This document shows positions 9,198-18,174 of a stretch of DNA of 64,000 bases, piece by piece. Source of the stretch: Pseudomonas maumuensis (lineage in GTDB: Bacteria; Pseudomonadota; Gammaproteobacteria; Pseudomonadales; Pseudomonadaceae); NCBI RefSeq assembly GCF_019139675.1, contig NZ_CP077077.1:3348001-3412000 (forward strand), written 5' to 3'. Position numbers and translations under genes: made by a program. Position 1 is the stretch's first letter; each line of letters opens with the position of its first letter. The notes under the pieces were generated by a model, which was given only the letters and a program-made list of their open reading frames with translations, made no database searches and was not told the DNA's origin.

Positions 9198-10079
9198 TTA
9201 CTGGCGCAACCGCCCCAGTGCCTCCAGCACATGCCCGGTTGCCCGCTCCACTTCGCCTTCACGACAGGCAATCCCTAGCTGGCGCCACAAGCCAGGCCGC
9301 AATGGCCGTTGGGCGATGCGCGCCTGTGGCTGGCGCACCTCGCCTTCCTGCGGCAGCAAGGTGGCCCCGTAACCGGCGGCCACCAGGCTCTTGATCGCAT
9401 CGTTGTAGTTCAGCTCGATGCGCGGTTCGGGGTACAACCCCGCTGCGGCAAACCATTCCGAGGTCACCCGCGACAGCTGGGTGGTGCTGTCGTTGAGGAT
9501 CAACGCCCGGCTGGCCAGCCAGGCCGGGGTTACCCGCGCCGGCGGCTGCCAGTCGACGGGCACGTAGGCCATGATCGGATCGCGCCGCCACGGCGTGATC
9601 CTCAAGCCCTTGCCCGCCACCTGCGGCAGCGCCACCAGGCCGATGTCCAAGGTGCCTTCACGCAGACGCGCCAGGGAGGCCTGGGAGGTGAGCACCTGCA
9701 CCTGCACGTCGATCCCCGGATGATCCACCCGCAGGGTTTCCAGGGCCTGGGGCAACAGGTGGGCGATGGCGCCGGTCGAGGCGCCGAGGCGCACCCGGCC
9801 GGTCAGGCCCTCGACCTGGCGGCGCACCTCGTCCAGCGCCTGGTCGGCATCGGCCAGCAGGCGCCGGGCGCGGGCCAGCAGCGTCGCGCCGATGGCCGTG
9901 GGGCGAACCTGGCCGCGTGTGCGGGTGAGCAATGGCGCACCGATGCGGGCCTCCAGTTCGGCCACATGCAAGCTTATGGTCGGTGGCGCCAGGTTGAGTT
10001 GGCGGGCGGCCTGCGCGAAGGAAGCGCAGTCGGCGATCACTACCAGGGTGCGCAGGCGGTCGAGGCTGATTTCTCGCAT
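9198..10079 (-). CDS. LysR-family transcriptional regulator
   Basis: A 293-residue protein with the N-terminal winged helix ([20 protein letters not shown], then [20 protein letters not shown]) and a C-terminal periplasmic-binding-protein-like effector domain from about residue 90. It is divergent from argC, with a 15-bp palindrome between them, and ends 5 bp from the convergent LuxR-type gene. Probable targets are itself and argC or a distant gene; the effector is unknown. Confidence 0.92.
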   Translation of the reverse strand: MREISLDRLRTLVVIADCASFAQAARQLNLAPPTISLHVAELEARIGAPLLTRTRGQVRPTAIGATLLARARRLLADADQALDEVRRQVEGLTGRVRLGASTGAIAHLLPQALETLRVDHPGIDVQVQVLTSQASLARLREGTLDIGLVALPQVAGKGLRITPWRRDPIMAYVPVDWQPPARVTPAWLASRALILNDSTTQLSRVTSEWFAAAGLYPEPRIELNYNDAIKSLVAAGYGATLLPQEGEVRQPQARIAQRPLRPGLWRQLGIACREGEVERATGHVLEALGRLRQ

Positions 10080-10105
10080 GGGATCTCTACAGGAGCGGCA
10101 ATCAA

Positions 10106-10120
10106 TTCAGAATTTCTGAA
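10106..10120. promoter_or_regulatory. Candidate LysR-type binding site
   Basis: TTCAGAATTTCTGAA is a perfect 15-bp palindrome and contains the T-N11-A pattern of LysR boxes. It lies 27-41 bp upstream of the LysR start and 83-97 bp upstream of argC, in an AT-rich intergenic stretch. Confidence 0.5.
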
Positions 10121-10202
10121 CGTGGCCATCATTATATTCAAATTTTCTTTCGTCCAGCGAGCGGCGAGGATTAGCCATCACTCTCTTCACCGGACAATCG
10201 AC

Positions 10203-11132
10203 ATGCACCTCCCCCTCGTCTTCATCGATGGCGACCAAGGCACCACCGGCCTGCAGATCCACGCCCGCCTGCAAGGCCGCGACGACCTGCGCCTGCTAAC
10301 CCTGCCCGAGGCCGAGCGCAAAGACCCGGCACGCCGCAGCGAGGCGATCAACAGCGCCGACATCGCCCTGCTCTGCCTGCCCGACGACGCCGCCCGCGAG
10401 GCCGTGGCCACCCTGCGCAATCCGGCGGTGCGGGTGATCGACGCCAGCTCCGCGCACCGTACCGCGCCGGGCTGGGTCTATGGCCTGCCAGAGCTCAATG
10501 CAGAGCAGGCCGAGCGCATTGCCAAGGCCACCCGGGTCAGCAACCCCGGTTGCTACCCTACCGGCGCCATCGCCCTGCTACATCCGCTGGTCAAGGCCGG
10601 CCTGCTGCCCGCCGATTACCCGCTGAGCATCCATGCCATTTCCGGCTACTCCGGGGGTGGCCGGGCCGCGGTCGAGCGCCATGAACGGCGCAGCGACGAT
10701 TACCTGCCGACGCTGCAGCTGTACGGCCTGGAACTGGCCCACAAGCATGTGCCGGAAATCCAGCGCCACGCCGGGCTCAGCGCACGACCAGTGTTCGTCC
10801 CCGGCTATGGCGACTACCGCCAGGGCATCGTGCTGAGCATCCCCCTGCAGCTGCGCCTGCTGCCCGGGGTCAGCGCCGAGCAGCTGCAGGCCTGCCTGGA
10901 ACAACACTACCAAGGTGCCCGGCACGTGCAGGTAATGCCCCTGCACCAGCACGGCGCGGCGGCGGCGCTCGACCCGCAGGCGCTGAACGACAGCAATGAC
11001 CTGCGCCTGGCCCTGTACGCCAACCCCGAGCACGGCCAGGTGCTGCTGACCGCGGTGTTCGACAACCTGGGCAAGGGCGCTTCGGGCGCTGCCGTGCAGA
11101 ACCTCGACCTGATGCTGGCTGGGCTGCGCTAA
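10203..11132 (+). CDS. argC: N-acetyl-gamma-glutamyl-phosphate reductase, type 2
   Basis: A 309-residue protein matching the short (type 2) ArgC class. It reduces N-acetyl-glutamyl-5-phosphate to the semialdehyde with NADPH in arginine synthesis. The dinucleotide site ([14 protein letters not shown]) is at residues 8-20, and the catalytic Cys is residue 117 in [23 protein letters not shown] and KHVPEI follow as expected. The frame is open for 900 bp upstream, but homology begins at the ATG at 10203. Pseudomonads usually carry a second, longer argC elsewhere, so this copy may be paralogous. A terminator follows. Confidence 0.94.
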   Translation: MHLPLVFIDGDQGTTGLQIHARLQGRDDLRLLTLPEAERKDPARRSEAINSADIALLCLPDDAAREAVATLRNPAVRVIDASSAHRTAPGWVYGLPELNAEQAERIAKATRVSNPGCYPTGAIALLHPLVKAGLLPADYPLSIHAISGYSGGGRAAVERHERRSDDYLPTLQLYGLELAHKHVPEIQRHAGLSARPVFVPGYGDYRQGIVLSIPLQLRLLPGVSAEQLQACLEQHYQGARHVQVMPLHQHGAAAALDPQALNDSNDLRLALYANPEHGQVLLTAVFDNLGKGASGAAVQNLDLMLAGLR

Positions 11133-11145
11133 CCGGGTAGAATGG

Positions 11146-11173
11146 ACACCCGCCTCGCCCGGGGCGGGTGTTT
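11146..11173 (+). terminator. Terminator-like hairpin after argC
   Basis: ACACCCGCC pairs with GGCGGGTGT over an 8-base loop and is followed by TTTC, in the 66-bp gap before the next gene. Confidence 0.6.
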
Positions 11174-11198
11174 CAATCCTGCCGGAGCCCAACCCGCG

Positions 11199-11885
11199 AT
11201 GTTCATCCTCCGCCGCCTCGACGGTGTGCCGCCCGAATCCTTCCAGAACCAGATCCGCCAGCTGGTGATCGACCATGTCGGCCAGCTCAGCAGCGTTGCC
11301 ATCAGCCGGGACAACCCGCTGTACCCGCTGTACCAGTACGGTGTCGGCCTGGAGGTACACCAGTATTTGATGGCGCTGGACGGTACCCGCGGCTTGCGGG
11401 TCGAACTGACCCTGGCCCTGGATGCCGACGCACCAGACCAGTTGCTCGGCTTTGCCCTGGTACTGCCGGCCCAGGACAATCCGCAAGCCTGCGCCCTGGC
11501 ATACCTCGCCGTCGACGCCAGCCACCGCCGTCAAGGCATCGCCCGTGGCCTGCTGGATGCCGTGCGGGAGCGCTATGCCTGTGTAGAACTCAACGCATTC
11601 CCCCAGCAGGTGCCCTGGTTCGAGAACATGAGCCTGCAGGTGGTCGCCAGCGCCGGGCCACAAGTGCTGATGAGCAGCACCGGCAAGGCCAGCGGCGCAC
11701 TGATCGGGCGGCTGGACATCGCGCCGATCTACCAGACCGTAGAGGTGCGGCAGATCCACGCCTACCTGCTCAAGCAGCAGGGCGAGGCGGCGATGGTCGA
11801 GGCCGAACGGCTACGCGATGCGAACCTGGACGCGCTGACGGAGCAGGCGCGGGCCTGCGTCAAGGAACGCAAGCGGGTACATTGA
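11199..11885 (+). CDS. GNAT-family N-acetyltransferase
   Basis: A 228-residue protein. The acetyl-CoA-binding motif is seen at about residues 100-122: CALAYLAVDASHRRQGIARG, with the R/Q-x-x-G-x-A/G core RRQGIARG. The first 100 residues have the expected beta-sheet pattern, and about 70 extra residues follow the core as a helical tail. The ATG at 11199 has a GGAG site; an in-frame ATG at 11142 falls inside the argC terminator and is unlikely. Substrate unknown. Confidence 0.85.
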   Translation: MFILRRLDGVPPESFQNQIRQLVIDHVGQLSSVAISRDNPLYPLYQYGVGLEVHQYLMALDGTRGLRVELTLALDADAPDQLLGFALVLPAQDNPQACALAYLAVDASHRRQGIARGLLDAVRERYACVELNAFPQQVPWFENMSLQVVASAGPQVLMSSTGKASGALIGRLDIAPIYQTVEVRQIHAYLLKQQGEAAMVEAERLRDANLDALTEQARACVKERKRVH

Positions 11886-11903
11886 GGCCACCCGCCCTCG
11901 CCC

Positions 11904-12383
11904 TCAACCCTTGATGGCTTTCTCGATGGCGGCGATATCGATCCTGCCCATCTGCAGCATCGCCTCGAACGCCCGCTTCGCCACGGTGCGGTCGGGGCTG
12001 GCGACAGCCTCGGTCAGTATTCGCGGGCTGATCTGCCAGGACAGCCCCCATTTGTCCTTGCACCAGCCGCAGACACTTTCACTGCCGCCATTGCCGACGA
12101 TGGCGTCCCAGTAGCGGTCGGTCTCTGCCTGGCTGTCGGTCGCCACCTGGAACGAGAACGCCTCGTTGTGGCTGAACGCTTTGCCGCCGTTCAGGCCGAT
12201 GCAGGGAACCCCCATCACGCTGAACTCGACAGTGATCACGTCGCCCGCCTTGCCCGAGGGATAGTCGGCAGGTGCCCTGTGGACAGCGGTCACTCGGCTG
12301 TCGGGAAAGGTGCGGGCGTAGAAGTTCGCCGCCTCCTCCGCGTCGTTGTCGTACCACAGGCAAACAGTATTCTTGGCGGTCAT
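11904..12383 (-). CDS. VOC-superfamily protein, PhnB-like
   Basis: A 159-residue protein starting MTAKNTVCLWYDNDAEEAAN, with a GGAG ribosome site before the ATG at 12383. It has the paired beta-alpha-beta units of the vicinal oxygen chelate fold; FSVMGVPCIGLNGGKAFSHN and CGWCKDKWGLSWQISP match the group often labelled PhnB or 3-demethylubiquinone methyltransferase-like. No methyltransferase domain is present, so that label is misleading; the function is unknown. A remnant of another VOC gene lies just upstream. Confidence 0.85.
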   Translation of the reverse strand: MTAKNTVCLWYDNDAEEAANFYARTFPDSRVTAVHRAPADYPSGKAGDVITVEFSVMGVPCIGLNGGKAFSHNEAFSFQVATDSQAETDRYWDAIVGNGGSESVCGWCKDKWGLSWQISPRILTEAVASPDRTVAKRAFEAMLQMGRIDIAAIEKAIKG

Positions 12384-12486
12384 GGGTACTCTCCAAGGGC
12401 TGGGCTCACTGCCGTCGAGTCTAGCCCTCGGATCCACCCGCCCCAGGCAAGCGCGATCAACGGCTGGCCCGTCAGCTCCCCCTGGC

Positions 12487-12720
12487 TCAGGAGGCGACGC
12501 GTTCGGCTTGCACGGCCTCAATGTGGCGCTGGCTGAATGCCAGGTAGTAGCCGTTGCAGTCGCGCACGCCGAACTCGCACGAGCCATAGGTCGTGTCCTG
12601 CAATGGCCAGGCGATGTCCGCCTGCTCACGGACTTTGGCGTAGTAACCCTCGACGTCCTCGATCACCAGGTAGAAGGTGCCGGCATAGGTCCTGCTCGGT
12701 GAAGAGCAGGCCTCCAGGTG
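12487..12720 (-). pseudogene. Truncated glyoxalase-superfamily gene (C-terminal half only)
   Basis: About 65-75 C-terminal residues of a bleomycin-resistance/glyoxalase-type VOC protein remain: YAGTFYLVIEDVEGYYAKVR, then SCEFGVRDCNGYYLAFSQRH. The intact family is about 125-140 residues. The frame stays open upstream, but from about 12720 it enters unrelated sequence and at 12741 the composite REP element, so the N-terminal half and start are missing. No N-terminal piece is seen on the far side of the element (after 13007). It was probably lost with the arrival of the repeat or a linked deletion. Confidence 0.7.
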
Positions 12721-12740
12721 CCCGCCGCAACCCTTACAAC

Positions 12741-13007
12741 GCCTGTAAGATCGAGCGCCGCCCGCGCGGCGCATCGCTGGCAAGCCAGCTCCCACATTTA
12801 TTTCGGGCCAGTTATGCCTGCGCCGCTGCGGCTGTACGCCTTGTGGGTACGACACGGTCTCAGCGTGGGCACCACTGGCGTCCCACTCGTCTCAAGTCAT
12901 GCACCAGGGCGGACAGTGACAACTTCACAGGACAGACTGGCCCGAAACAGATGTGGGAGCTGGCTTGCCAGCGATGCGCCGCGTGGGCGGCGCTCGATTT
13001 CATAGGC
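12741..13007. repeat. Composite REP-pair repeat element, copy B
   Basis: A 267-bp unit with inverted arms of about 70 bp (12741-12810 and 12938-13007), each carrying GATCGAGCGCCGCC…, a CTGGCAAGCCAGCTCCCACA segment and a TTTCGGGCCA inner end. The middle 127 bp aligns over its length with the reverse complement of the middle of the copy at 58734-59000. It sits between a truncated glyoxalase gene and a GNAT gene. Confidence 0.88.
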
Positions 13008-13147
13008 GCAGAAGCCCTCGTGGCGAACACTTTGAAATAAACACAGACAGCAACGAAGGTGCTGTATCCCGGGTTTGCTCGCCATCTGTATCTAACGGCA
13101 ATTGTCCGCCACGCCTAGGATCGAAGCCTGTAACCAAGGGAGCTGCC

Positions 13148-13639
13148 ATGAACGAACTGCCAACCACCAGCGACTTTCCCGGGCTGGTCCTGCGCCGCTT
13201 GCTGCCGGGCGACCAGACCATGGTCTGCGCCCATCGCGAGGCCATGTTCCTGGAGGCCGGTGGCGACCCTCTGCGCCTGCAAACCATGACCGAACACTTC
13301 CGGCCCTGGCTGCAACCGCGCCTGGCCGATGGGCGCTACTACGGTTTCGTGCTGCTGGAAGACGAGCAGCCGGTGGCGGCCATCGGCCTGATGTCGATCG
13401 ACTGGCCGCCACACCCGGCGCATCCCACTCACGACCAGCGCGGCTATGTGCTCAATGTCTATGTGGAGCCTTCCCATCGCCGCCGGGGACTGGCTTCGAA
13501 ACTGATGCGCCTGGCCGAGGCCGAGTTCACCCGGCGCGGCCTGGGCTTTGCCGTCCTGCATGCCACCGAGGTGGGCCGCCCGGTCTATGCCGGCCTAGGC
13601 TGGGCGCCGACCGCGGAAATGGCCAAGCACCTCGACTGA
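13148..13639 (+). CDS. GNAT-family N-acetyltransferase
   Basis: A 163-residue protein of ordinary GNAT size, starting at an ATG with a GGGAG ribosome site. The acetyl-CoA motif is GYVLNVYVEPSHRRRGLASK (about residues 98-117), and the C-terminal beta-bulge region VYAGLGWAPTAEMAKHL is present. The frame continues upstream into the repeat element, but there is no homology there. Substrate unknown. Confidence 0.88.
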   Translation: MNELPTTSDFPGLVLRRLLPGDQTMVCAHREAMFLEAGGDPLRLQTMTEHFRPWLQPRLADGRYYGFVLLEDEQPVAAIGLMSIDWPPHPAHPTHDQRGYVLNVYVEPSHRRRGLASKLMRLAEAEFTRRGLGFAVLHATEVGRPVYAGLGWAPTAEMAKHLD

Positions 13640-13723
13640 GCGCTCAAGTCAGCCACGCGCACGCCGATACCCCTCGTGCATCCACCCCGGATGCACGATT
13701 GTGCGGCTACTCAAGAAAGATTC

Positions 13724-14332
13724 ATGTTGCGTCACAACCTACCGGCCCTGCTGGTACTGTCACTGTTCCTGTCACTCACCGGCTGCAATGGCCTGCCACG
13801 CTCGAGCGCCACCGACGCTCCGCCACTCGGCCCGATCCTCCCGGATAGCGCAGCACGCACGGCCTGGATTACGCAGATCCTTGCCCAGGACCCGCTGGCC
13901 AGTCAGGACCGACAACCACCACCCCGGCAGAGCAACGCAGAGGTCGTCGCCAAGCTGCGCCAGAAGCGCGACATCCCGTTGCCGGATGCCTACTGGGCGC
14001 AGTGGCAACACAACCTGGATGCCTTCGATGCCGATACTGCGCGTCACAAAGAGGCCGAGCGTGCACGCTACATCGCCACCTTCACCGACCAACTCAAGCG
14101 CGTCGACGACCCTACCCTGCTGCGCCTCGCCACCGCGCCCGACAGCCTGGATGCGGCCGACAGCGATGCCTGGAAACAACGCCTGATCGAGCGCTACAGC
14201 CGCTACATCATCGACAGCGAAGTCAGCCGCGAGATGATCGACGCCCATCTGCGGCGCATGGCGCTGATGGACCGGCAGTACGGCGTCTGCGCCCTGGACA
14301 GCGACTGCTGGGACCACGCACCCAGACCGTGA
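13724..14332 (+). CDS. Putative lipoprotein of unknown function
   Basis: A 202-residue protein with a lipoprotein signal at its start (MLRHNLPALLVLSLFLSLTG, then Cys21). Translation from 13724 is preferred because the signal then begins at the N-terminus. The mature part is mainly helical and charged, with one Cys pair near the C-terminus (GVCALDSDCWD). I do not recognise a family. It precedes a PP2C-like phosphatase by 61 bp on the same strand, which may or may not be functional linkage. Confidence 0.75.
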   Translation: MLRHNLPALLVLSLFLSLTGCNGLPRSSATDAPPLGPILPDSAARTAWITQILAQDPLASQDRQPPPRQSNAEVVAKLRQKRDIPLPDAYWAQWQHNLDAFDADTARHKEAERARYIATFTDQLKRVDDPTLLRLATAPDSLDAADSDAWKQRLIERYSRYIIDSEVSREMIDAHLRRMALMDRQYGVCALDSDCWDHAPRP

Positions 14333-14393
14333 CATTTGACGCACGGCAGCGCAGCGTTCAAGGTCGTCGCACACAATCGATCCGGAGACCGAT

Positions 14394-15209
14394 ATGCATT
14401 TCGACCTGATCCAGTCCCTGAGCCTGGCCGGCAAGACCGATGTGCCCAATGACGACCGTGTCGGCAGTGCCGACCGCCACGCCTGGGTCATCGACGGCGC
14501 CACCGACCTCGGCGCCCCCGGCCTGCTCGGTGAGCGCGGTGGCGCCGCCTGGCTCTCGGCCACGGCCCAGCGTGCCTTCGCCATGGCGTCGGGGCCGCTG
14601 CGGCAGGTCTGCGAATCAGTCTTCGACTCGATCGCCCAGGCCTATCTACAAGACCGCCAGCGCGAGCCCGTGGCCACCTGGGAACTGCCGCGCGCCGCCT
14701 TCGCCGCCGTGGCGCTGGAGGGCGAAGAGCTGGTCTGCGCGCACCTGGCCGATTGCGTGGTGCTACACCGCAGCGCACAAGGCATCCATTTCCTCACCCC
14801 CGAGCCCGACCGCGAGGCCGAACGCGCCGAGGCTACGGCACTCGGCCCCGGCACCGGCGCCCACGGCGTGCGCACCCCAGCCGTGCTGGCGGACCGCCGG
14901 GTAGCCCGTGAACGGCCTCGGGCCGTGCTCGGCATCGACGCCCAGCTGTCAAGGGAAGGAACGCTCTACAGCCGCGCGCCAGTGGCCCGAGGCGACGATA
15001 TCCTGTTGATGAGCGATGGTTTCGCGGCGCTGTTCGACACCTACCGGGCCTATGACCCGGCCGGTTTCATCGAACGCCTGCTGGCTCACGGCCTCGATGA
15101 CCTGGCGCGCACGTTGCGTGGCATCGAGCACGACGATGCGGCATGCCTGCGCTATCCGCGCTTCAAGATGAGCGACGACGCTTCGGCGATCTGGTTGCGG
15201 GTTGGTTAA
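14394..15209 (+). CDS. PP2C-like serine/threonine protein phosphatase
   Basis: A 271-residue protein with PP2C features: an early metal-binding Asp cluster (NDDRVGSADRHAWVIDGATD, about residues 19-38), a central core (ELVCAHLADCVVLHR), and the late aspartate regions RGDDILLMSDGFAALFD and KMSDDASAIWLRV. Such enzymes remove phosphate from Ser/Thr using two metal ions. No sensor domain or partner kinase gene is adjacent. Family likely, role unknown. Confidence 0.78.
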   Translation: MHFDLIQSLSLAGKTDVPNDDRVGSADRHAWVIDGATDLGAPGLLGERGGAAWLSATAQRAFAMASGPLRQVCESVFDSIAQAYLQDRQREPVATWELPRAAFAAVALEGEELVCAHLADCVVLHRSAQGIHFLTPEPDREAERAEATALGPGTGAHGVRTPAVLADRRVARERPRAVLGIDAQLSREGTLYSRAPVARGDDILLMSDGFAALFDTYRAYDPAGFIERLLAHGLDDLARTLRGIEHDDAACLRYPRFKMSDDASAIWLRVG

Positions 15210-15220
15210 GTCCCCACTAG

Positions 15221-15646
15221 CTAGGCCAAGCGCTTGTGCAGAAAATAGCGGGTATGCCCGGGCGGGAAATCGGCAATTTCGCCAAAGACTTCGAACCCCA
15301 ACCTGCGGTAGAAGTCCGGCGCCTGGAAACTGAAGGTGTCCAGCCAGATCCCGCCACAACCCTTCTCCCGTGCCAGCGCCTCGGCCCTGGCCATCAGCTC
15401 GCGCCCCGTGCCCTGCCCGCGCATCTGCTCGGGCACCACCAGCAGCTCGATGAACATCCAGCCCCCACCGAGCCTGGCGTAGAGGCCTCCGACGATTTCA
15501 TCGTTGGCAGGATCGCGTAGTGTCCAGGCGACGGTGGCCGCTCCAGGCGAGCCGATCACGCCATCGTTGAATACACGCAAGGGTTTGAGGATCGCATCGT
15601 GATGCAGGCCGGTGGCCTGGTCAGTGAAATCGATACTGAGTGTCAT
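15221..15646 (-). CDS. GNAT-family N-acetyltransferase
   Basis: A 141-residue protein whose core motif is WMFIELLVVPEQMRGQGTGR (about residues 62-81), followed by GGIWLDTFSFQAPDFYRRLG, typical of the small GNATs that end with RYFLHKRLA. Start at 15646 is chosen because upstream in-frame codons run into the direct repeat at 15690. It is convergent with the PP2C-like gene and marks the left border of the inserted element. Confidence 0.88.
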   Translation of the reverse strand: MTLSIDFTDQATGLHHDAILKPLRVFNDGVIGSPGAATVAWTLRDPANDEIVGGLYARLGGGWMFIELLVVPEQMRGQGTGRELMARAEALAREKGCGGIWLDTFSFQAPDFYRRLGFEVFGEIADFPPGHTRYFLHKRLA

Positions 15647-15689
15647 GGTAGGTCGTCCAGTGACCAATAAGGAAGGAGGCGCGAAACGC

Positions 15690-15733
15690 ACCGGATTAAA
15701 TTTACTTGACGTTGCGGCCTTTGGATACAAGGC
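15690..15733. repeat. Left direct repeat of the integrated element (att-like)
   Basis: This 44-bp segment matches 18596-18639 at 38 of 44 positions in the same orientation; the first 14 bases (ACCGGATTAAATTT) are identical. It lies just upstream of the GNAT start. With an integrase remnant beside the right copy, it is best read as an old attachment-site duplication. Confidence 0.6.
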
Positions 15734-15925
15734 TCACAATCCGACTACGGTGAATTCGTCAAGGTAGTATAGGCTGTCCGTCATCGTGCATCGTTTTATG
15801 CATCTGCATAACTTACCGTTCCATGGCAACCAATGCGCTCGGCGCCTCGTGACATTGAAAGGAAGCCCAAATAAATTTACCTAAAAACTGTAATCCAGCC
15901 GTAGTTAAACGTTAGAACATTCGAA

Positions 15926-16723
15926 TCAATGCGCATCAGACTGCGCATCAGACTGCGCATAAGTCAGATCACTAGCAAAATCAAGAGGCCGCACAAGGAA
16001 ATTTCCAATTTTCGCCGGAATGTAATCCACCTGCCCATAATTGGCCCTTATATATACATCAACGGCTGCTACAAGCCCAGCATCTAAGGCTTGTTGATTA
16101 TAATAAAGCATGCCCTCAGTTGGGCTATACGCCAAGTTAAAAAATTGACCAACGATCAACGGCCTAGCACCTGTCTCCTGCCACCCTCTGCTTTGTGCGT
16201 TGACAGGATAAACATTGGCGTAATCCGGTGCAGAGATCAGCTCAGCAACACTAAGGCGACGACCGTTTGAGCTTTCATAGGCCACATTGTAATCGGGGTC
16301 TTGAATCTCCCACGCTCCGGTCTCAGGATTCATAATCTCAAGAAAAACATGTCCCATTAAAGATCCAGAGTAACGAGAGAATAAGTATATCGTACGCGAG
16401 CGAATTCCAAAGTTATGGAGAAGCGCCTGCATGGCCTGTGCACGGTGCCCGCAAAGTAGCTCTGGGCGAATCGCGGACTTGTCGCCAACGGCAGTCCGAT
16501 ACAAGTGATCAATTACATAGGCATAATCATTACCATGCACTTGACTCCACTCCCCCTCACCGTGATCAGAGTTCCTGTAAACGTATTCTCTAGTGGCGTC
16601 TGCCAGCGCCAAGTCAAGGGATACTGCATACCCTTTAATCAAAGCACTGGACATGTCCGCCCTGCTCGCCACCGAAAACAAAGAAAACTGCACAAAAACC
16701 AACAACAACAACAATAATTTCAT
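15926..16723 (-). CDS. Exported transglutaminase-like (Cys-His-Asp) protein
   Basis: A 265-residue protein with a signal peptide (MKLLLLLLVFVQFSLFSVAS, cut after SRA). A transglutaminase-like triad is visible: Cys in LLCGHRAQAMQALLHNFGIR (about residue 91), His in LMGHVFLEI (about 123), and Asp in WEIQDPDYNV (about 140). Members of this superfamily act as papain-like proteases, amidases or crosslinkers. Base composition is AT-richer than neighbours, and it lies within the phage-like remnant, suggesting transfer. Its 3' end contains a 12-bp unit repeated two and a half times, giving AQSDAQSDAH. Substrate unknown. Confidence 0.72.
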   Translation of the reverse strand: MKLLLLLLVFVQFSLFSVASRADMSSALIKGYAVSLDLALADATREYVYRNSDHGEGEWSQVHGNDYAYVIDHLYRTAVGDKSAIRPELLCGHRAQAMQALLHNFGIRSRTIYLFSRYSGSLMGHVFLEIMNPETGAWEIQDPDYNVAYESSNGRRLSVAELISAPDYANVYPVNAQSRGWQETGARPLIVGQFFNLAYSPTEGMLYYNQQALDAGLVAAVDVYIRANYGQVDYIPAKIGNFLVRPLDFASDLTYAQSDAQSDAH

Positions 16724-17306
16724 TGCTTACCATCAAAAAATGTGCATTACTGACTAGTTATGAGGTGCTCCCCGCACGCAATTTTACAATCTCCGTTCGT
16801 GCCACGCCAGTTCAATCGCACTGAAAGCCCCACCTCCGTTGCCCCCGCCACTGCGCCGCCAAAAGCACTCGATAGGTTGCGACTTAGTAAACCATTCGAC
16901 CTGCACAGCTGAACATGAACTGGCACATTTTACCGGAAGTAGCTTGGGTGCTTTGCACACGGATACGAAGGGTAAGCGCTCTGCCCCTTCACACTGAAGG
17001 CGCAGTTAAGCGCGTCGGAAAATTTGACCGACGCACGCCATTCTCCAAGGGCTTATCGCGTCGTTCAGACGATCCGGTCTAGGGCAGTATCAGGCGCGCC
17101 TCAATCCACGGTCACTCCTCGCATGCCACAGCGCACCCGAATCTCTGAAGCCTCCACAGTCAGAAAGCCGAGCAGCATCTACAATCGCAACTTGCCCAGC
17201 GGTGGCAACACCATTTTGAAGCCCTACCTCACACCGCCCCAGGTCCGCTTTAAGGAACTGTTTAGCTCGCTCAGCCAGACCTGCACTCGCTAGGAGCGTA
17301 TTCTGG
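16724..17306. other. Stretch without recognisable gene inside the element
   Basis: Short frames exist on both strands (for example 17024-17293, plus), but none has a ribosome site plus protein-like composition, and none resembles a family I know. It is probably degenerate phage or island DNA. Confidence 0.5.
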
Positions 17307-17503
17307 CGAAAGACGAAAGAGGCCAAGGCCGGCATTGAAGAGCTGCGGATAGAGGCAGGTGTTGGCATCCGCCAGGCCCTGGCCGAGATCGTGAATGGGC
17401 CGAGGTCGAGGAGAACGGCGAGGCTATGACCCTCCTTATCCACCGCATCCATGAATTAGGGCCTGAAGCGGCCCGCCACTTCCTCAGTGCGCCGGGCCAC
17501 TAA
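17307..17503 (+). pseudogene. Broken reading frame, possible phage gene remnant
   Basis: Two plus-strand frames join into one plausible helical protein end if a single frameshift near 17400 is assumed: KAGIEELRIEAGVGIRQALA in the first, then EAMTLLIHRIHELGPEAARH in the second, ending at the stop at 17501-17503. The composition is protein-like, unlike the opposite strand. I do not recognise the family; calling it phage-derived rests on its neighbours. Confidence 0.35.
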
Positions 17504-17506
17504 ATC

Positions 17507-17635
17507 GTGACTTCAAAAATCGTGGAGCGCCAGCTAGATCAGTTCCGGATCAGCCGCCAAATGCGCGAGCCTGACTTGATGCTCGGTGGCAACCCGGACG
17601 ATATCGGACCGATGATTCCGGAAGAGATCTACTGA
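17507..17635 (+). CDS. Small hypothetical protein in the element
   Basis: A 42-residue frame from GTG 17507 to TGA 17635, with a charged helical first half (KIVERQLDQFRISRQMREPD) and a conserved-looking end (LMLGGNPDDIGPMIPEEIY). It begins 4 bp after the broken frame upstream. It resembles the kind of small accessory protein found in phages, but I cannot name the family. It may be a real gene or the last piece of a larger lost one. Confidence 0.35.
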   Translation: MTSKIVERQLDQFRISRQMREPDLMLGGNPDDIGPMIPEEIY

Positions 17636-17684
17636 GACGATCGGCGCTATGGCTTGAAGAAGAGCACCTGCATGAGCTCAGGCG

Positions 17685-18029
17685 CTATGCGGGAGATCGC
17701 AACGCAGCCTCCCATCCCTCAATGAACTCAACTACTTCACTCTGAATTCTGTTCATCGAATCCGTCGCAAAACGGTAATTGATGTGCAAGTCGTCATGAG
17801 TGAGCTCAAGTTCCTTATAAATAAACTGCTGGCATCGAATCAGAGCCGTTTGAATACGGTGAAGTTCGGCATACAGTTTCTTGATCGCTTCAGTTTGCTC
17901 GACCCGCTCAAGTTTATCTAAAACACGCCCTACCTCATCAACTTTTTCGCGAACCGCGATCCTCCCTATGTATTCGCTGTGAAGGTCATAGATACGCGTC
18001 CATTGATGATCCACCGTTGCTCTACTCAT
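17685..18029 (-). CDS. Hypothetical helical protein
   Basis: A 114-residue protein predicted almost wholly helical, with a coiled-coil-like stretch (VDEVGRVLDKLERVEQTEAI). A strong ribosome site (GGAGG, 5 bp before the ATG at 18029) supports expression. No signal peptide or membrane segment is seen and no family is recognised. It lies inside the phage-like remnant in reverse orientation to the integrase piece. It could be a phage accessory or regulatory protein. Confidence 0.6.
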   Translation of the reverse strand: MSRATVDHQWTRIYDLHSEYIGRIAVREKVDEVGRVLDKLERVEQTEAIKKLYAELHRIQTALIRCQQFIYKELELTHDDLHINYRFATDSMNRIQSEVVEFIEGWEAALRSPA

Positions 18030-18174
18030 TATTCCTCCGAAATCAGCCAGACCAGGCTGACCGAACAGTCAAAATACTCCATTTGGATCGGCGCCATTAT
18101 CGGCAACCATCCTCTTAACTCATTCATTCAGAAAATACCACCATGCCTCCACCAGCACGGAGGGCGGCGCATGC

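Noticed and set aside
9309..10202. Open frame continuing about 900 bp upstream of argC in frame
   Set aside because: It is antisense to the LysR gene; argC homology begins exactly at the ATG at 10203.
17090..17452. A 120-codon minus-strand frame in the remnant element
   Set aside because: It overlaps the more protein-like plus-strand broken frame, has no ribosome site and no recognisable motif.
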